This document shows positions 59,314 through 64,000 of a stretch of 64,000 bases of DNA, piece by piece (position 1 is the first letter of the stretch; every line of letters begins with the position of its first letter). The position numbers were made by a program, and so were the translations under genes. Below the pieces are notes generated by a model. That model saw nothing but the letters and a program-made list of their open reading frames with translations. It had not been told where the DNA came from and ran no database searches. Source of the DNA: Conoideocrella luteorostrata (lineage: Eukaryota > Ascomycota > Sordariomycetes > Hypocreales > Clavicipitaceae); the NCBI GenBank assembly GCA_032433595.1, contig JASWJB010000061.1:62001-126000 (forward strand), given 5' to 3'.

Positions 59314-61315
59314 CTACATATTGCAGTTTCCCGCAATGTCGCACGCAATCTTCTCGGCAAGAGCATCTAAGGAACTGGTCAGTATCTTGTCGAACATGTC
59401 ATGTGAAAGTGCGGTGGTTGACTTACAAACTGTACTCACGAGATGACCCGGAACGAGAAAAGGGAAGGCTGAAGCATCTGCCACTCGCAATCCCTCAGTG
59501 CCAATGACGCGGCCCTTGCTGTCAACCACAGCTTTTGGGTCGCCAATTCGGCCCATGGCGCAAGTGCCAGCCGCATGCCACATAGTGTTGAAACTGGAGC
59601 GCACAAAGTGTTCAATTTCAGCATCGGTCGACACGTTTTTGCCGGGGAAATATTCGTCCCCAATAATGTTCTTTTGCATCACACCTGTAGCGGCGACCTG
59701 ACGGATGCGCTTAACAGCAGCGACGGCTACGTCCACATCAGCCCGATTGGTGAGAAAGCCTGGGTTGATGATGGGCTGATCGTAAGTGTCTGCTGATGCA
59801 ATGCTCAGAGTGCCACGCGATTGCGGTGCGACGACGGCTATGGCCAATGTGGCGTAGTTGAATCCGTCGTTTGGATCCGTGTGTCTTGAGTTGACTTGCG
59901 CGCCCAAGAGAGCTGGGATGGCGATGTACTCGACTTCAGGCCAGTCAGCAGGCATGGTTGCCAAGGCATCCCGCGATCGATTTGTCCAGCTTTGCTTCAA
60001 TGACGCAGGAATCTTCTCCCATGCCAGAACGTCAGTCGCGGGGCTGGTGTACATACCAGCCGCTTGCTCTTGGTACAGCCGGGCCTGCTCAGCGGCGTAA
60101 GTTGGGTTTTGGAGCGATGAAATGGTCGGTGCATTGACACGATAGCCCACGCCGTAGAGAACGTGGTCCTGCATGTTTTTACCAACACCTGGACTGTCTC
60201 GGACAACAGGGATATTCAGAGACTGTAAGTGACGGGCCGGTCCGACGCCCGAGACCATCAGAATCTGTGGTGATCCGAAGGTCCCTGCAGAGAGGATGAC
60301 TTCCTTGCGAGCAGACAAAACGTACTGAAACCCCTCCGTATCGACCAGAACCCCGGTTGCGCGCTTACCCTTGAAAATGATTTTCTTTACCATTGTACGA
60401 GGATGCAGCTTGTAGTCAGGGTTGCCGAGTGACGACCGGAGGAAGGCCGTCTCAGATGACTCGCGATGCATGGTTTGAGGGTTGATCGTAAAGCTCACCC
60501 AGGACTGGCCCAGGAGCTTCCCGCTCAGGAAACCTTGAACAACTGAAAGGCCAACTTGCTTAAATGCCTCTGTGGCCCAAGTGCCAAAGGCCTGTCCATA
60601 ATTAGGCCAAGTGACGCTGAGGTGGCCTTGACCGTCGGCCGCGTCGGCAGCCACATACTCCGGGGTGGAATTGGCCATTCGTAGATTCATGTTTGGGGCT
60701 GTGAAATTCACACTTTTCTTATACCAGGGAAAGAACTTATCCCAGCTGTAGGCGTCGTCGCCCACCATGTCAGCCCAGCGTTTGTGGGCACCCTTGGGTG
60801 GACGATGGTAGACCATGTAGTTCCTGGCGGAGCAGCCCCCGAACGTTTTTCCCCTTGCATAATGAAGCGATTGATTCAGAGCACCCTGCAATTATTCACG
60901 ATAGTGAAACTTGTCAGCCTTTTGCACATATCTTCAGAAAAGGAAAGAGTTCATCGCTTCTGTCACTCACAAGCTGAGGTGTAGTTTGATATCCCCAGTC
61001 AATCAGAGGCTGCCAGTCGTTTTTCCCCTTTCCGGCAAACGTGTTGCCCAATGCAGGCAGCTCACTGTAGTTCCCGTTGCTTATTTCGTAGAATGAACCT
61101 GCCTCGATAACGGCTACACTGCCAACCTTCTGCTCTACAAGCCTAGTCGCGATTGTAAGGCCAGCAGTCCCTCCGCCAATGATAACATAGTCGTATGTGA
61201 CGTTGTCTCCTGGCACACCAAAAGAGGAACCCAACAAGATTTTTGGATGGGCAGACACCAGATATGATGCCAGCACTGTGGCTGTGAAACAGTTTTTGAG
61301 AATTGTCTTGAGCAT
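59314..61315 (-). CDS. Secreted GMC-family FAD oxidoreductase
   Basis: Minus-strand exons 61315-60971, 60885-59427 and 59366-59314 give 618 aa. Intron 1 (GTGAGT...TTGCAG) joins TTPQL to GALNQS. Intron 2 (GTAAGT...CCTTAG, branch TACTGAC) rebuilds PGHLVSTVYALAEKIA at the C-terminus. The Met at 61315 starts a signal peptide (LKTILKNCFTATVLASYLVSA); an earlier in-frame ATG at 61423 would bury it. The FAD site YDYVIIGGGTAGL is at about residues 41-53. Other landmarks are GKTFGGCSARNYM, GTFGSPQILMVSGVG and the active-site His in WHAAGTCAMG. It resembles aryl-alcohol or glucose-oxidase-type enzymes. It would oxidise an alcohol outside the cell or in the secretory path, possibly the product of the reductases. 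Confidence 0.9.
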
Positions 61316-61578
61316 TGTCTCTGTTTGCGGATAGCAGCAGACGATGGTGTCGAGGATGCGAGAGGGAATATACACAAAAAAGGTCGAGGTCGAGCTGATG
61401 CAGTATTTTCGAACCGGATTCAATCGACTCAGCGGCGCCTATTTATTACATTGTCGATAGAACGGGCGGGGCAGTAGTGACTAAATTCATTAAATGATAT
61501 TGCCCATGTTTTCTCAAAATCCGTCCTTCCACGTAAAACTCCATGTTGGAAGTTCTGGGAGCTCCGGTCAGCACCTCT
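61316..61578. other. Promoter region of the GMC gene
   Basis: This is the upstream side of the GMC start. No separate gene is seen. Confidence 0.4.
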
Positions 61579-61645
61579 AGCTGACCGGAAGAGCTGACCG
61601 GAATAGCTGACCGGAAGAGCTGGCCGGAAAAGCTGACCGAAAAGC
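61579..61645. repeat. 13-bp minisatellite (5 units)
   Basis: The unit agctgaccggaag repeats at 61579, 61592, 61605, 61618 and 61631 with single-base changes. It lies 264 bp upstream of the GMC start codon, so it could act as repeated binding sites. Confidence 0.7.
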
Positions 61646-64000
61646 AGGGCGATTTGATTTGCTGACGCGTTCGTATCTCCGTGGTAAAATCCAGTTTGAC
61701 TCGTTTTCCAAACATTGCCGGAAACCGAGGCTTTCTAGCGATATGAGCTACGCCTCGCGGGGCTTACTTCAGCTCCAGCACCCTCGACTTTTGAGAGGAT
61801 ATTATCAGGTACCAGTGTCGAGTTTTCGAGGCGAAGGATTCGACCCCTTGCCATTTATGGAACAGGAGAGATTGAGGCTTTCGGGCTTAACCGCAAACAC
61901 ACAGTCCGTCTTACTCCGAGAGAAGAATTTATTGGCAGCGCCCCACTCCAGAGTGTGTGCCGCGCCGGAGCGCGTTCTTTCGACGAGTCGCATTGTAAGC
62001 CAATGACAAGAATGACGCGATTTATCCATTTCACATTTCTCTTTATTGGATATTCCTGCGGTGTTATCACAAGTGTTCCCATTATGACTGGACCTGCTGC
62101 ATATATGCATATACCACATCGCCCGCCTTGTCTCATTCCTACGCTGCCGACCAACCGATGGTTCTGGAAATACTTTGCGGTATTTGCTTCCTGACATGGT
62201 CCTGTCCTTGGCAAGTGTGATTTAGGAATATGAATCCTGCCCTGTTTCAGCATGTTTGTTATTCCTGCTCTGTCGTGCCTGCTTGGTGGTTGCCATTCGA
62301 AGTTGTACATTCTCCAATCAGCCAATACATGATGCAGCATGCCAGCTTCGTAGATTGAGTCTTAATAGCTTCCCATATGGCGGCTTATTCTGTTCGTAGT
62401 TCATCATTCCGTCTGTGAAACGCACCTCGAGTTGGTTCTCGATGGCCCTTGAAACCCCAAGGCTTTCACCGGCTGAGCCACACTTCAGTTGGTAGTGGTG
62501 TGCGTAATTTAGGCATCCGGCCATAATATACTGTCGTCATCTCGGCTCTTTCGGCGTATCTTATATTATAGAGAATCATAGTCCACGTGTTACAAGCGCT
62601 GAAGCTAGCAGCGACAGCGAAGCACCGAATCGCAGCTGGAAATTGGCCGTTATCCAGAATGGCCCCCGACCGCGCCTCTATTAAGAACGTCGATTCGCTT
62701 CGAGATGTGGGGAGAAATCGAGTGGTTCCGGTGTTAGGGCTGAAAAAGTTGAGGCAGAGTTGCCAGACCAGCGTTCACAGTAGCGTCAGTCTACTGACGA
62801 GCAGCAGAAATGTAGTTCTTGTACTCGATTTAGGGCTGACAGCGATCCGGCTGGGATCGGGGAATCCGTCAGACAAATAAAGAAGGTTTTGCTCCCTGAT
62901 ATTAAATAACTCTGGCTCTGGTCTCATGCCCTCACCGCTACATGACCTAATGAATGGTCATTCGTGGGCTATCATTCTACAAGTACATAACAATGCCGAA
63001 CCACATCCAGCGCTCACCGCCGGAGGCAAGAGGACGTGACAGTTGTCGAAGATCATGCCCAATCGGAACTGCGATACCCATCTTTCCAGCAGTCAAACAC
63101 GGGTGAGCTGCTTGGTTGCGTGCAGTGATGGCGACATGACATCAGTGACGACAATATTTCCGCCCGGCCCAAGTCTCTCGCGACGGAGGACTCGGGCTAC
63201 GTCCACGGGCTGCCTGGGAAATCCATATCGTGCACATGTTAATAGATTTTAGTGGCACTTCCCTTAATATCTCGTTTTATAGGTCTACGAGGGCGTCCTC
63301 AGTCCTACTTGGCATCGCCCCTGTCTCCATTTTTAATAACTCATCGCCTATGCACGCACTGAAGCCGAATATAAAATGTAATTTACGCTGCAAATCAGCC
63401 GAACCAACGCCAGGCCGCCGAAATATGTGTGTTTTGGATAAGTTGACAGACGCCGCATTCTTGAGAATCGAGGACATTGCACGCCGTAATTGGGCGTTTT
63501 TACATTTTGTGTACGGAGTGGCGCTACGGAGTATCTTATCTCTTCCAAAGTCAAGCGGGACTGCTTTCGCATCCACTCCACGGCCCCCATGGGCCGAGCA
63601 CCCACAGCACCCACAGCACCCTCGTCAACAACTAAGATGGCGTTGGGCGAGCCTGTGGGATACAAAATACTGCACTACGTGCGCCACTAACCTGTTACGG
63701 CGCTTGAACCAACATTATAAACCAAAATTGCGGGTGCAAATGCGCAAGATATGATAAGTTTACTAATGATTTTTCTCCTTATCTTCCCAAATGCCCTTGA
63801 GCATCTCGTATTTGCACCGAGTAGACCACCTCAATACCCGTAGAATCCAAAAACTCGCCGCCTCAGCACTAATGTTGAGTTGTTGAGTAACTCTAGAGGT
63901 AGGCGTCCCGCTTTTTTTCAAGTCGCGTCCTTGGCGGGTGAGGTCAGCGGTACATCGCCCATCCCTTTCCTGCAAGCTCTGCGCTGGTAGTAGTACTTCC
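61646..64000. other. Right end, no convincing gene
   Basis: Frames up to about 170 codons (for example plus 63230-63754, minus 61855-62340) lack motifs and look like chance. No RNA gene was recognised. A gene could be cut by the window end but nothing supports it. Confidence 0.35.

Overview
The window looks like a filamentous ascomycete chromosome segment, probably Sordariomycetes and plausibly Hypocreales; the placement is inference. Almost every gene has 45-115 bp introns with GTAAGT/GTATGT-like donors and CTAAC/CTGAC-like branch sites. The families present are fungal: UstYa/DUF3328, Pth11-like 7TM receptors, adenylate-forming reductases (NRPS-like A-T-R), MRP/ABCC transporters and MAK32-type PfkB proteins. 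AT-rich stretches with C-to-T/G-to-A differences between repeat copies point to RIP-type mutation. No bacterial operons, rRNA, tRNA or CRISPR were seen.

Left part (1-16 kb): the 3' end of a CmcJ/AsaB-like oxidoreductase and a small UMP-CMP-type kinase; then an AT-rich repeat block with a 12-bp tandem repeat, a 55-bp minisatellite and a complete small LTR retroelement (202-bp LTRs, 5-bp target duplication); a MAK32-like PfkB gene; a cytochrome P450; a decayed 7TM receptor; and an NmrA-like oxidoreductase. The NmrA frame is open upstream into a separate helical-looking domain.

Middle (16-38 kb): a 564-aa hypothetical protein diverging from the NmrA locus; a small secreted protein, a UstYa-type oxidase, a CYP52-like P450 and a Pth11-like 7TM protein; a minisatellite and LTR remnants; a second small secreted cysteine protein; a carboxylesterase with one late frameshift and a duplicated fragment of it; a Fic-domain remnant; and a third small cysteine-rich secreted protein.

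Right part (38-62 kb): a contiguous biosynthetic-looking block. It has an ABCC exporter, an acyl-CoA dehydrogenase, two A-T-R reductases of about 1,090 aa, an aldo/keto reductase sharing a 930-bp divergent promoter with the first reductase, and a secreted GMC oxidoreductase. Two carboxylic-acid reductases plus AKR, acyl-CoA dehydrogenase, GMC enzyme and exporter suggest that an activated acid (aryl, amino or fatty) is reduced to an aldehyde or alcohol, further oxidised and exported. The product cannot be named from sequence. The last 2.7 kb show only a 13-bp minisatellite and no convincing gene.

Exon models were derived by hand from splice consensus, reading-frame phase and recognisable family motifs. 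They are predictions.
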